Origin: a virus
IMG/VR virus record: IMGVR_UViG_3300009152_000030
Span: 62,001 to 126,000 of that record
Reading direction: 5' to 3' (one strand)
Length of the DNA: 64,000 bases
Shown piece by piece: positions 9,708 through 17,749 of the stretch. The translations under genes were made by a program, and so were the position numbers. The notes beneath the pieces were generated by a model, which had not been told where the DNA came from, did no database searches, and saw only the letters and a list, made by a program, of their open reading frames with translations. The stretch's first letter is position 1. Each line of letters starts with the position of its first letter.

Positions 9708-11966
9708 ATGGAAAGACTCCCTTTACAGAAAAGACAAATCTTTTCGATAACAAATACGCAACAAGACATTACACTAGAAGAAGTTGGTTCTAGCGACAAT
9801 AAAGATGTAAACAAACTATCTAAAAATGAACTGGATGGTCTTATTAAAGATCTTCTTTCTGCAATAGAACCCAACAAAGAATATAATCAAATCTTAGATA
9901 GTAACCTTTACAATGGTAAGGCAAAGAATCTTGACTTTCTTGGAGTAGAAGCTTTGCGCAAGGAAAATAGAGAAGAAGCAAAACGACAAGCAGCTATTCT
10001 AGACAATTTTTTGAGAGTTACAGCAGAAAGATTAGAAGATATAAACTATAGTGTTGAGTATGCAAAAGAAGACCATGACCAATGTCTAGTTGCTAACTTT
10101 TTATTTCCTAATCATCAAAAAGGAAAATTAACTTATCAGGAAATCAAACAACTTAAACAATATACAAAGCTATATAGAGAACTTAAAGCTGATAATCAAT
10201 TAAGGTCTGCTACAAAAGATATAAAAAATGATCCAATGGTTGGAATGGATGAAGATGAAGATCTTAATTCAAAGTATGGTCAAGTAATTAAATTGGCTTA
10301 CGCTTACCAGACAGAAAAGACTGCTAAAAAAGATTATGATCCTGAGCCTAAAAAGACATTGGGAAAGATGGCGTCTGATTGGCTTAATGAGCTAGAAGAA
10401 GATAAGAGATTCAAAGTTTACGAAGAATTTGATATTTTTAGAGATATGTTTGGACTTGAAACAACTTTAGCTCAAAATGAAACAAAACTGAGTGAAGACA
10501 ATATTAGTGCAAAAGTTGGGTTGATACCTTTGTTTAATGAGGCCGAGAAGACTAGGGAAGTTGTTCATGGCATAGAGAGTACCCTTAATGGAATAGACAA
10601 GCAAAATAGTGCTATTGACGTCTTGATGAGAGGCAAAGAACCTTCAAATGTAAAGGCAAGAGCAATAGGAGAACCTGCTAAGAGTCTTGGAGATCTAGTA
10701 ACGAACTGGGAAGGTTGCTATGAGTGCTTTGGTGGGGAGTGGGCTAAGTTAGCAGACAAGTTAGGAGATATTAAAGGCCCAGGAGATATATTTAAAGGCA
10801 GTGACTTTGTATTTGGTGTTGATCTTGAAGTAAAACTTAAAGAGCAGTTAGCAATTACAAAAGCTCTTCTTGACAAAATAAGATTTGCTAGTGACATTGA
10901 GTTTCAGTTAAAAGCTAACTATTGCTCTCTTCTACGACTTGGCTCTTTGTGTCCTCTTGAATTATTGTTTGTTATTGCAAGCTTAGGTGGACTTCTAGTT
11001 TATACTTGGTCTGAGATATTCTCTGCAAATGCAAACTTTGGATTAAATTTTCTAAGAGATCTCATTTTACGTGGAGTTGTTGAGCCCCTTTTAAATCTTT
11101 TGCAAATGAGTATTCGTGCAAATATTAGTCCTTTGCCTAACTATGCTTTATGTACTATTAACAGTCTTATTAGTGTTCAAGACATTGATAAGGCTGGAAA
11201 GCAGTATGGATTTACAACTGAAGAACTTTCTAATTGGGTGAATTCAGGGACAGCAGAAGATGAAAGCAAAATAAGTGCGCTTACAAAATTTAGTGAAACA
11301 TACTTCAATAATAGCAATGGTCAAGTTGGCGTAGACCAGCAAGCCGTAGGAACAGCCTTAGAAGGGGCATTAAATAATAATGGTATGAAGTTTTTATCAA
11401 CAATAACAAATCCCCTTTTTGGTAAAGGCGATGCTCTTGACTCAATTGAAATGATCAAGTCTGTCATATACGACTTTATTGATTGGGTTTCTTCTCAGTC
11501 AGACATTGTAAAGTATGGCCTTGATGCCTTGAAGGCTTTGATGGGTACTCAAGCTGATACCAATATTGTTCTCTGTACAAAGATTATGGCTTTGTCTCAG
11601 ACTCTAGCCTTTGCTCTAGGAGTTTACAAAGCAGCAACCTCTAAGGGAATTGAACCTTGCATTCCTATGAAAGATGATAATGGTAACCTAACAAATGAAA
11701 GCCCATGGGATCCCTGGGATCCGGATCCTAATAGTGACTTTCCAATGAAGGAGTACTTCAATAGCCAACCTGTTTACCAGGAAAAGGCAAGGAATAACAA
11801 GAGTAACAAAAAGACAAAGCCGATTAGATATCTAATAAATCCTGCAACTGATAGTAGATTTAATCTTACCAATTGCGATAGAGCAAAATCGTCTATAATA
11901 AGCAAAGGTGAAAGTCTGGATTTCTGGAGACGAGTTGCATTAGGAGCAAACGTAGACAATGTTTAA
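9708..11966 (+). CDS. Unrecognised 752-aa protein preceding portal
   Basis: The N-terminal ~330 residues are strongly charged and helical, with likely coiled coils. A short motif GCYECFGGEW lies near residue 340. A hydrophobic stretch around CPLELLFVIASLGG (about residues 415-435) is long enough to span a membrane, and a mostly helical, partly hydrophobic C-terminal half follows. It overlaps the portal start by 8 bp, which implies translational coupling. No enzymatic motif is visible. The place between terminase and portal, in a strict virion module, suggests a structural or ejected protein; this is inference. Confidence 0.8.
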   Translation: MERLPLQKRQIFSITNTQQDITLEEVGSSDNKDVNKLSKNELDGLIKDLLSAIEPNKEYNQILDSNLYNGKAKNLDFLGVEALRKENREEAKRQAAILDNFLRVTAERLEDINYSVEYAKEDHDQCLVANFLFPNHQKGKLTYQEIKQLKQYTKLYRELKADNQLRSATKDIKNDPMVGMDEDEDLNSKYGQVIKLAYAYQTEKTAKKDYDPEPKKTLGKMASDWLNELEEDKRFKVYEEFDIFRDMFGLETTLAQNETKLSEDNISAKVGLIPLFNEAEKTREVVHGIESTLNGIDKQNSAIDVLMRGKEPSNVKARAIGEPAKSLGDLVTNWEGCYECFGGEWAKLADKLGDIKGPGDIFKGSDFVFGVDLEVKLKEQLAITKALLDKIRFASDIEFQLKANYCSLLRLGSLCPLELLFVIASLGGLLVYTWSEIFSANANFGLNFLRDLILRGVVEPLLNLLQMSIRANISPLPNYALCTINSLISVQDIDKAGKQYGFTTEELSNWVNSGTAEDESKISALTKFSETYFNNSNGQVGVDQQAVGTALEGALNNNGMKFLSTITNPLFGKGDALDSIEMIKSVIYDFIDWVSSQSDIVKYGLDALKALMGTQADTNIVLCTKIMALSQTLAFALGVYKAATSKGIEPCIPMKDDNGNLTNESPWDPWDPDPNSDFPMKEYFNSQPVYQEKARNNKSNKKTKPIRYLINPATDSRFNLTNCDRAKSSIISKGESLDFWRRVALGANVDNV

Positions 11967-13488
11967 ATTAAAAGCACAAGTTATTAATCTAAAAAATCTT
12001 GCATCTTCTATTCAAATAATAGATGATGCGGAGAGTAAGATACCTGCGCCAAGTTTAGAAAAAACAAAAGATCCAGTATTTAACTATAGAACAACTCGTC
12101 CATACTTTATGAACGATTGGCAGAAATTAGAACATGATTTTAAGGAGATAGATAAAGTTGCTACCATTGAAGCTTATTTACAAATAAGCTTTGACAAGAA
12201 ACTATCTTTATTTATGAAAGAAGGTTATGAGGTTGTAGGTAAAGATCGAGATCTTGTAGAATACGTAGAGCGCCGCTTGAAGGAAGTTTGTTATGTTAGC
12301 CGGACTACACCTCGCCAGTTTATAACTGATATAGCCAAAAATATTATTAGATATAGTAATTGTTTTGTTCTTGTTAAACGAGATGATAAGACATCTGGCG
12401 GCTATACTAGAACAGACTCTAAAGGCCGCAAAATAGCCCCAATTAGCTCACTTCATGTACTTCCCACCAGTATGATCCAGGTTAAGGTGAACGACCTTAA
12501 GCAGCCCATAAAGTATCGACAATACAGTGAAGAAGACTGGACTGAGAATACTCGTCCTACTGCTATATATGAGCCTAATGAAATTATTCATTTCCATGTT
12601 AATAAGCTTGAAGGCTTTATTGTTGGTACTCCAAGATGCAGCGCAGCAATTGAAGATATTAAAGCTTTGCGTCGCATTGAAACAGATGTAGAAGTTTTAC
12701 TTCATCAAAGTATCTTTCCAATTGTCCAGTACAAGATTGGTACTGATGCCATGCCTGCTACTATTCTTCCAGATGGAAGAGATGAGATTAGTATGGTTAC
12801 TGAGGTTATTAATAATCAGCCACCTGAAGGTTTCTTTGTTACTCCTGAGCGTCATGAAATTAAAATGATTGGCGCAGAGGGTCGTTCGCTTAGAGCCGAA
12901 GGTTATCTTGACTATTTCAAGAAGCGTGTTCTTGCTGCGCTTGGTTTGTCTACGGTTGACATTGGTGAAGGCGATACTGCAAATAGATCAACTGCTGCGA
13001 CTATGTCTAGTAGTCTTATTAATGCAGTAAAGAGTGACCAGCTGGTTTTCGAAGAACAAATCTATGCTCATTTGATTGTTCCTCTTTTACAAGAAAGTGC
13101 TAAAGATAATAGCTTTGACTGGCTAGATCCAGACAATAAAGTTGTTTTAAGATTTAAAGAGATAGATGTTGAAAACCAAATAAAGAAAGAGAATGCTGCA
13201 ATTCAGCTTTGGTTGAACAGCGCCATCAGCCATGATGAGCTTAGAGATCGGATTGGTCTTTCTGCTGCTCAGGAAGATGACTGGGATCATTCTTATTACA
13301 AGATGGTTACAGAAGCCCAAGAGCTCTTGAAACTTGGAGCTAACGTAATGTCACCTATTGCAGAAACCTCTGCTAGAAGTGACAAAACACCTATGTCCTC
13401 GTCTGATTTAAATAAGGCAAGAGAACTACAAGCCAAGTCGGCTGCTAAATCTTCTGGGAAACCTGCTGTTAAAAAAAAAATTCGATAG
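11959..13488 (+). CDS. Portal protein
   Basis: This is the dodecameric ring at the head vertex through which DNA enters and leaves and to which the neck attaches. The 509-aa sequence shows the usual portal order: an N-terminal clip/wing region, a conserved block NEIIHFHVNKLEGFIVGTPR (about residues 209-228), a stem-like helix with ALRRIETDVEVLL, and the C-terminal crown segment with KKRVLAALGLSTVDIGEGD and NRSTAATMSSSL. The gene ends in a Ser/Lys/Ala-rich tail encoded across an A10 tract (13471-13480) followed six bases later by TAG. The -1 frame opens exactly at that tract and continues into the MuF-like gene, so an extended portal-MuF product by slippage is possible. Confidence 0.93.
   Translation: MFKLKAQVINLKNLASSIQIIDDAESKIPAPSLEKTKDPVFNYRTTRPYFMNDWQKLEHDFKEIDKVATIEAYLQISFDKKLSLFMKEGYEVVGKDRDLVEYVERRLKEVCYVSRTTPRQFITDIAKNIIRYSNCFVLVKRDDKTSGGYTRTDSKGRKIAPISSLHVLPTSMIQVKVNDLKQPIKYRQYSEEDWTENTRPTAIYEPNEIIHFHVNKLEGFIVGTPRCSAAIEDIKALRRIETDVEVLLHQSIFPIVQYKIGTDAMPATILPDGRDEISMVTEVINNQPPEGFFVTPERHEIKMIGAEGRSLRAEGYLDYFKKRVLAALGLSTVDIGEGDTANRSTAATMSSSLINAVKSDQLVFEEQIYAHLIVPLLQESAKDNSFDWLDPDNKVVLRFKEIDVENQIKKENAAIQLWLNSAISHDELRDRIGLSAAQEDDWDHSYYKMVTEAQELLKLGANVMSPIAETSARSDKTPMSSSDLNKARELQAKSAAKSSGKPAVKKKIR
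13471..13480 (+). promoter_or_regulatory. A10 slippery tract, candidate -1 frameshift or transcript slippage site
   Basis: Ten consecutive adenines cover three portal AAA codons plus one base. In the portal frame translation stops at TAG 13486-13488. In the -1 frame a TAA at 13470-13472 closes the frame just upstream, and from 13473 it is open for 46 sense codons up to the GTG at 13611 and onward through the MuF-like gene. A_AAA_AAA at 13473-13479 is a classical -1 slippery heptamer, and a GGGA element lies about 12 bases upstream. No ATG occurs in the open stretch. A sequencing indel in the homopolymer would look the same. Confidence 0.5.
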
Positions 13489-13610
13489 CGTCTCCTAGCG
13501 GTAAAACTAATGCGAATGCCGTCAGACCATCAAATCAGCATGGTACTAAAAGCGGCCCAGGAAGTTTAGTTACGAATAGTATTCTGGACTTTGATGAGTA
13601 TCGAGAGGAT

Positions 13611-14123
13611 GTGAATGGATTAGTTAGTCATCTTAAAGAAAAAGCTGACTACGACGTTCATCCTGAATTTACCATTGATGCCGCTTTTGAGCGTTTTTCT
13701 GTTATGCTTAAAGATAACAGTATTAAGGCATACATAAAGGGCTATTCTGAATATGCGGATTCTTCTAATTTAACTTCTGAGACTCACACCGGAAACATAG
13801 AGTTCCAGTTGAAGGTCCAGAAGTTTTTTATAGATAAGTTGCATATTGAAATGCGCAATCGCCAAGGCAATACTATAACTGACACAGCAAAGACTATAGG
13901 TCATAGAATGATGACTATCTATGAGACAGAAAGAATGAGAAGTTATAACTGGGGTGTTTTCAATGCGTTGAAGGATAGTGGCGAAGAATCATACCAGGTA
14001 TATAATCAAAGTAGTCAGTCTATAATAGATAATAGAAAAATCTCAGATAGTAAGTATTATGATTTACCGCCTGATCATCCTAATAGCAAAGTCATTATAA
14101 GGAAGGCTAATGAAGATAAGTAA
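13611..14123 (+). CDS. MuF-like minor head protein, no ATG start
   Basis: Only a GTG (13611, preceded at very short spacing by GAGAGGAT) is available near the start, because the frame has no ATG between the A10 tract and this point. The real translation may therefore begin as a -1 frameshift extension of the portal from about 13473. The 170-aa part carries a helical N-terminus and a C-terminal block resembling Mu gpF-like head-morphogenesis domains: YETERMRSYNWGVFNALKDSG and, at the end, PPDHPNSK. Known MuF proteins bind the portal and are often fused to or encoded next to it, which matches the context. It overlaps the protease gene by 14 bp. Family call is by motif recognition only. Confidence 0.65.
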   Translation: MNGLVSHLKEKADYDVHPEFTIDAAFERFSVMLKDNSIKAYIKGYSEYADSSNLTSETHTGNIEFQLKVQKFFIDKLHIEMRNRQGNTITDTAKTIGHRMMTIYETERMRSYNWGVFNALKDSGEESYQVYNQSSQSIIDNRKISDSKYYDLPPDHPNSKVIIRKANEDK

Positions 14124-16848
14124 GAGACTATTACAAGAAGGTATTGTTCAGGACTATTTTGTTAATAGTGTTAAGGGTGATTTTACTCATGAAGTCTGGG
14201 ACAAGAAAAGCCCACACTTTCTTGATTTTAAATACTTTATTAGTGATGGCGTAGCAGAGAACAAGGTTGGTCTAGTAACTCTTACAAAGGTTACTCATGG
14301 GATGAGGCCCACTCAAAATAATCTTATCTATATGCCGTCTGATCTTAAAGACGCAATCCCTACACTTACTAACCCATACAACATTCCTATTAAGCCTATG
14401 CATAAGGAAGTTGCAGTTGTTGATGGTAAGAAAATTGAAAATAGAGAGGTAGGTGCAGTTGGCCGTGCAATTGGTGGAACTTGGGTAGACAACCCTAAGG
14501 CTGCTTATAATGTTAGCTCTACAATGATCAAGGATGGCCTTATGCTTAAGGCTCCTGACGTTGCTATGGCTCCCTATATGAAGAAGTTTGCTAAGTCTGG
14601 AATGATGACTGATGAGGATTTTGAAGGCCTTGGATGGGTACTCGTCAAGGGACTTGTTACGGATCCAGAGGCTGTAGAGAAAACTCTTGATGGGCGCTAT
14701 CTTACAGTTAGCGTTGAAATGACTCCTAATGATCTTTATGATTCTATTAGCGGCAGATCATACAAGACTGACGAAATGGAATGGGATATTGGTGATGACA
14801 TTGATGGCGTTAAAGCTTATGGTGTACCAAGTGGTCTTCGTTACCGTGGCTATGCTTACGTTACACATCCTGCCGACGTTCATGCCAGAGTAATGAATTA
14901 TAAAGAGGTTGGAGGCGATGCTCTTCAGCAATATCTAGATAACTTCAAGACTACTATGGTAATGACTGATTGTTTCAAGAATGCTGTTACTGATATTAGT
15001 GACTCAGAGATTATGGCAAGCTTTGACAATGGTCCAGTTGCAACAATACCAGTTGAAATTGTAGAAGATCATGCTGATCTTTATACTCAACTTTCAGAAG
15101 AAGAAAAAGCTTTGGCTGATTCTTTGATGACTCTTGCTAGTAAAGTCGGACCTCTTGATAAAGCTCCTGGTATTTGGGTTGGCTATGAAAGTGGCCCAGA
15201 GAATGAAAATCTTAGCATTGGTGTTAAGTGCGGAAACTGTGCGCTTCATGCCAGCGAGAATCGTTGTAAAATTATTTCCCAAACCATAGAGCCAAATGGC
15301 TACTGCAGATTTGCTGTTATTCCAGACGGACTTGTAACAGCAAACAAGATAGAACCTATGGAAGACCAAGCCAACCTAACTAATCAAGAGGAGCAAGAAA
15401 TGCCCAGCGTACTATCAGAAGACAATAAGAAGGAAATCCTTTCAATTGTTGACGAATACATTAAGTTAAAGTCTGTTGTTCCTGTAGAAGTAATTTCAGA
15501 ACTTGAAGAGCTACGCTCTGGTAAAGCTATTGCAGATGAAAAGCTTGCTAAAGTTGAACTTGATACTAAGTCACTACTAGACTCTGTTAAAGAGTTTCTT
15601 GCTAGTAACTTCAATGTAGAACTAGCCGATGATATGTCAGCTGAGATGTTTTCTGAGATGGTCAAAACAATCACTATTGATGATGCCGTCTGGACAACTG
15701 CTTACGTTAACAATCTTCCAGATAGTTCATTCTTCTATATCACTCCAGGTGGCGAGAAAGATGAAGAGGGCAAGACTAAGCCTCGTTCACTTCGCCATCT
15801 TCCATACAAGGGAGACGATGGTAAGGTTGATCTTCCTCATCTTCGTAATGCAATTGCTAGAGCACCTCAGGTTAGTGGTCTTGCACCTGAGAAGGTTAAG
15901 TCAATCCAGTCTCGTGCCCAGAAGATGCTTGCACGTATGCAAGATGCTGGCAAGTCCAAGATGGATGAGAGTGAATTTGGTGAAGATATTCAAGATTTAT
16001 TTGGTCCAGAAATGGATGATGAGGCTCAGGGTTTTGTGCCTACACCTGGTATGGCGTCAGCTGCAAAACGTGCTCTTGAGTGGCGTGCAGAGTTTAAGCG
16101 CGGTGGTACTGGCGTAGGCGTAGCGCGTGCACGAGATATTATCAATAAGAAAGAGCTTTCTCCTTCTACTGTTATGCGTATGAAGAGTTTCTTTGCACGT
16201 CATGAAGTTGACAAGAAAGCTTCTGGCTTCAATCAAGGCGAAGAAGGTTTTCCTTCTCCTGGTCGTATTGCTTGGGATCTTTGGGGAGGCGATGGTGGCA
16301 AGAGCTGGGCAAATGCTAAAGCTGCTCAAGTTGAACGTATGAGAGCTGAAGATTCCGTAAAGGGTCCTTGGGTTATGGGCGACTTTGTTTACAATGAGCC
16401 CGCTACTGAGTCTACAATTGAAACTGCAGTTGAAGATGCGTATACTCCAGAAAAGACTTATACAACTCCATCTACTCCCACATTTGCAGTTGGTGATTTT
16501 GTTGCCTATCGTCTTGATAGCAAGGGTAATGAAGTTGGTATTAGTTCAGGTTCACTTGGTGAACAGGATGACGCAGTTGAAATGAAAGAAGGATATGGAG
16601 TGATTGATGCTATGCATAGCAAAGGAACTGTTACTCATGGTCCTGGTCTAAGTGTAGATGCATCAGAGGAAGATCCTGCTACTATTCTTACTATTGCTAA
16701 GATGGGTGAAGATGGCTTGTATGACAAGACTGAGGAAGTAACTGTCAAGAAGAGGTCTGAGCTAAGAAAGATTATGGCTCCTATTGTGTGGAGTAAGAAA
16801 GAGACTCCTCCGCTTGGCGCTTATCCTGCTCCTGGTATAGGTGGCTAA
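14110..16848 (+). CDS. Multidomain prohead protease
   Basis: This 912-aa protein is a candidate head-maturation protease with several extra domains. Residues ~1-290 look like the serine prohead protease fold, with H98 (PMHKE) and S201 (LTVSVE) as the likely His/Ser pair. A Cys cluster follows (C374, C377, C386, C399 in the CGNC..C..YC pattern), then an acidic coiled-coil linker (about 430-510) that may act as scaffold. Next come a block with NNLPDSSFFYI and PRSLRHLPY (about 530-620), a block with RGGTGVGVARARDI and GRIAWDLWGGDGG (about 640-740), and a C-terminal Tudor-like beta domain (about 770-900, GDFVAYR...GYGVID). These blocks recur in phage capsid-module proteins I know. The order portal-protease-capsid supports the call. 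Confidence 0.75.
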   Translation: MKISKRLLQEGIVQDYFVNSVKGDFTHEVWDKKSPHFLDFKYFISDGVAENKVGLVTLTKVTHGMRPTQNNLIYMPSDLKDAIPTLTNPYNIPIKPMHKEVAVVDGKKIENREVGAVGRAIGGTWVDNPKAAYNVSSTMIKDGLMLKAPDVAMAPYMKKFAKSGMMTDEDFEGLGWVLVKGLVTDPEAVEKTLDGRYLTVSVEMTPNDLYDSISGRSYKTDEMEWDIGDDIDGVKAYGVPSGLRYRGYAYVTHPADVHARVMNYKEVGGDALQQYLDNFKTTMVMTDCFKNAVTDISDSEIMASFDNGPVATIPVEIVEDHADLYTQLSEEEKALADSLMTLASKVGPLDKAPGIWVGYESGPENENLSIGVKCGNCALHASENRCKIISQTIEPNGYCRFAVIPDGLVTANKIEPMEDQANLTNQEEQEMPSVLSEDNKKEILSIVDEYIKLKSVVPVEVISELEELRSGKAIADEKLAKVELDTKSLLDSVKEFLASNFNVELADDMSAEMFSEMVKTITIDDAVWTTAYVNNLPDSSFFYITPGGEKDEEGKTKPRSLRHLPYKGDDGKVDLPHLRNAIARAPQVSGLAPEKVKSIQSRAQKMLARMQDAGKSKMDESEFGEDIQDLFGPEMDDEAQGFVPTPGMASAAKRALEWRAEFKRGGTGVGVARARDIINKKELSPSTVMRMKSFFARHEVDKKASGFNQGEEGFPSPGRIAWDLWGGDGGKSWANAKAAQVERMRAEDSVKGPWVMGDFVYNEPATESTIETAVEDAYTPEKTYTTPSTPTFAVGDFVAYRLDSKGNEVGISSGSLGEQDDAVEMKEGYGVIDAMHSKGTVTHGPGLSVDASEEDPATILTIAKMGEDGLYDKTEEVTVKKRSELRKIMAPIVWSKKETPPLGAYPAPGIGG

Positions 16849-16915
16849 AGTATAGAAATTATGCTAGAATCACTATGTAATTATTAATTTAACTTAATCC
16901 TTTTGGAGGAATAAT
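16849..16915 (+). promoter_or_regulatory. Leader of the capsid cluster with possible extended -10 promoter
   Basis: This 67-bp gap is AT-rich. It contains TGCTAGAAT at 16862-16870, which fits an extended -10 (TGn plus TAGAAT), but no convincing -35 element at the usual spacing. It ends with a very strong ribosome site, TTTGGAGGAATAAT, directly before the Dps-like gene. A promoter here would raise head-protein expression. The ribosome site is clear; the promoter is weakly supported. Confidence 0.3.
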
Positions 16916-17728
16916 ATGGAAACTGAAATGACACCTGGCGCTAGCCAAGTAGCTGATGCCCTTGAAGATCTACTTTGTAACGTAGTAGTTTTCTACTTCT
17001 CTGCTCATCGTGCACACTGGAATGTAGCTGGTCCTGACTTTACTGAATATCATCAACTTTTTGGAGCTATCTATGATGACGTTTTTGAGTCAATAGATGA
17101 TCTTGCTGAGAACATTCGTAAGCTTGGTGAGTTTCCTCCTGCTCTTGGTCATATAGTAGAGACGGCATCATTTAAAGATGATTCTACGACTACCGAAGCA
17201 AAAGAACTTGCTCTCGACATTTATAAAAAGAATGTTACTATGATTGCAATGCTTAAGGCTGCTTTTGATGCTTGTAATGCTGCAAACGAACAAGGCGTTG
17301 CTAATTTTGTTGCTGAGCGTATTGATATGCATCAGAAGTGGCAATGGCAACTTGGTTCTTCTTTGCAGACTGCTGGTATGCAAATTCCAGTTGAAGATCC
17401 TGCGCAAGAAGTTACAGAAGAGATGAGTGGTCCTATGGATTCTGCAGAAGAAGCAACAACTGAGATTACAGATAGTTCAGAGTCAGAAGAGATTCTTATT
17501 GAGGATTCTGCTGAGCCTAAAGAGCTGGGTAAGAAGCTTGATGTGAATACCATTGAAGACGCAATAGATACTACAGAGGAATACTACACATCTGTAGAGC
17601 GCAGAGTGGCTAGTAAATACAAAGAATTACGAAATCATGATATAAATAAAGCTGAGAACTATCTTGTTCAACAAGTGCGTTCTGGCTTTGTTTCAGGAAA
17701 GTTTAACCCACTAGATGTGAAAGTCTAA
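16916..17728 (+). CDS. Dps/ferritin-like protein in capsid operon
   Basis: Residues ~10-155 match the Dps four-helix ferritin-like fold: AHRAHWNVAGPDF, YHQLF and DDLAENIRKLG. The ferroxidase positions of Dps proteins are kept, with H34, H46 (12 later), D61 and E65 (4 later); an additional acidic ligand seen in Listeria Dps is glycine (G50) here. Dps proteins oxidise and store iron and bind DNA as dodecamers. The remaining ~110 residues are an acidic, disordered-looking linker and a helical C-terminal tail ending FNPLDVKV, absent from cellular Dps. The gene lies between the prohead protease and capsid genes with a strong ribosome site, so it may be a packaged or scaffold-like head protein. Enzyme activity is not shown. 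Confidence 0.8.
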   Translation: METEMTPGASQVADALEDLLCNVVVFYFSAHRAHWNVAGPDFTEYHQLFGAIYDDVFESIDDLAENIRKLGEFPPALGHIVETASFKDDSTTTEAKELALDIYKKNVTMIAMLKAAFDACNAANEQGVANFVAERIDMHQKWQWQLGSSLQTAGMQIPVEDPAQEVTEEMSGPMDSAEEATTEITDSSESEEILIEDSAEPKELGKKLDVNTIEDAIDTTEEYYTSVERRVASKYKELRNHDINKAENYLVQQVRSGFVSGKFNPLDVKV

Positions 17729-17749
17729 CCCAAATTATAGGAGAAAATT

